This document shows, in pieces, positions 5,799 through 6,069 of a stretch of 6,069 nt of DNA. The stretch covers positions 1 through 6,069 of the forward strand of contig JAEWKX010000277.1 in the NCBI GenBank assembly GCA_023393575.1, read 5' to 3'. The stretch's first letter is position 1, and every line of letters begins with the position of its first letter. The translations under genes were made by a program, and so were the position numbers. The notes under the pieces are model-generated. The model had not been told where the DNA came from. It did not search any database and saw only the letters and a list, made by a program, of their open reading frames with translations. The stretch is from Pseudomonadota bacterium. Lineage in GTDB: Bacteria; Pseudomonadota; Alphaproteobacteria; Rhizobiales; Rhizobiaceae.

Positions 5799-6069
5799 TT
5801 ATCGCAGGCGCGGACGCAACGCAACGATTGCCGCCGCCGTCTCCTCGATCGACCGGCGCGTCACGTCGATGATAGGCCAGCCGTGATGGGCGCAAAGGCT
5901 GCGGGCATATTTCAGTTCCTCCTGGATCGTCGCGCGGTCGGTATAGTGATGACGATCATATCCTTGGGTGGCGCCGAGTTCGCGATGCTCACGGACCTGC
6001 GATATGCGATCGGTCGTAGCGACCAGCCCGACCACCAGAGGCTTCGTCGCCGTCAGAAGACTTTCCGGA
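5799..6069 (-). CDS. Pyruvate, phosphate dikinase regulatory protein (PPSR/DUF299 family), C-terminal part
   Basis: Only the last 89 codons are inside the window; the gene continues past the right edge. The family comprises bifunctional enzymes that use ADP to phosphorylate, and inorganic phosphate to remove that group from, a threonine of pyruvate phosphate dikinase or PEP synthetase. They thereby switch the pyruvate-PEP step off or on. The visible part carries [47 protein letters not shown] and the closing [18 protein letters not shown], all typical of the family's C-terminal half. The nucleotide-binding loop would lie outside the window. In-frame sequence continues to the last base without a stop, so the GTG at 6035 is internal and not the start. 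It is the most upstream visible member of the leftward operon. In related genomes this gene adjoins hemE across the origin. Confidence 0.9.
   Translation of the reverse strand, partial: PESLLTATKPLVVGLVATTDRISQVREHRELGATQGYDRHHYTDRATIQEELKYARSLCAHHGWPIIDVTRRSIEETAAAIVALRPRLR

Noticed and set aside
1..6069. A novel defence, mobile or biosynthetic system
   Set aside because: All genes belong to conserved core families in a known order. No repeats, insertion-sequence ends, integrase, toxin-antitoxin pair or compositional break was seen.

Overview
This window is ordinary core chromosome of an alphaproteobacterium, most likely of the family Rhizobiaceae (Rhizobium, Agrobacterium or Sinorhizobium relatives). 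The reasons are the high-GC coding bias, the protein sequences, a promoter that fits the rhizobial CTTGAC-N17-CTATAT pattern, and the gene order PPSR-maf-aroE-coaE-dnaQ facing secB, fxsA and a timA-mltA pair. In alphaproteobacteria such as Caulobacter crescentus this cluster lies beside the hemE-linked replication origin, so the window probably lies close to oriC. The origin would be beyond the right edge.

Layout, left to right: mltA (1-1087, minus, runs off the left edge) and timA (1084-1779, minus) form a coupled pair. They are transcribed leftward from a recognisable promoter at 1821-1849. The short gap 1780-1888 is divergent and leads rightward into fxsA (1889-2398, plus) and secB (2487-2966, plus). 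A strong hairpin at 2993-3018 ends the secB transcript inside the last codons of the convergent gene dnaQ. From 2988 to the right edge every gene is on the minus strand in a tightly overlapped operon, read in transcriptional order PPSR (partial) - maf - aroE - coaE - dnaQ. Its junctions are a 35-base gap, an 8-base overlap (ATGNNTGA), a 4-base overlap (ATGA) and another 8-base overlap.

Functionally the genes cover central metabolism and its control (PPSR), nucleotide-pool sanitation (Maf), the shikimate pathway (AroE), the last step of CoA synthesis (CoaE), replication proofreading (DnaQ), protein export (SecB), inner-membrane proteins (FxsA, TimA) and peptidoglycan cleavage (MltA).

No mobile element, CRISPR array, RNA gene or unknown multigene system is visible. 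The most notable signal is not a gene. A 16-base site at 5151-5166 matches the chromosomal ParB-binding centromere parS at 15 of 16 positions. It lies across the maf/aroE overlap, and its single deviating base is the one that makes the maf stop codon. This site fits an origin-proximal location.
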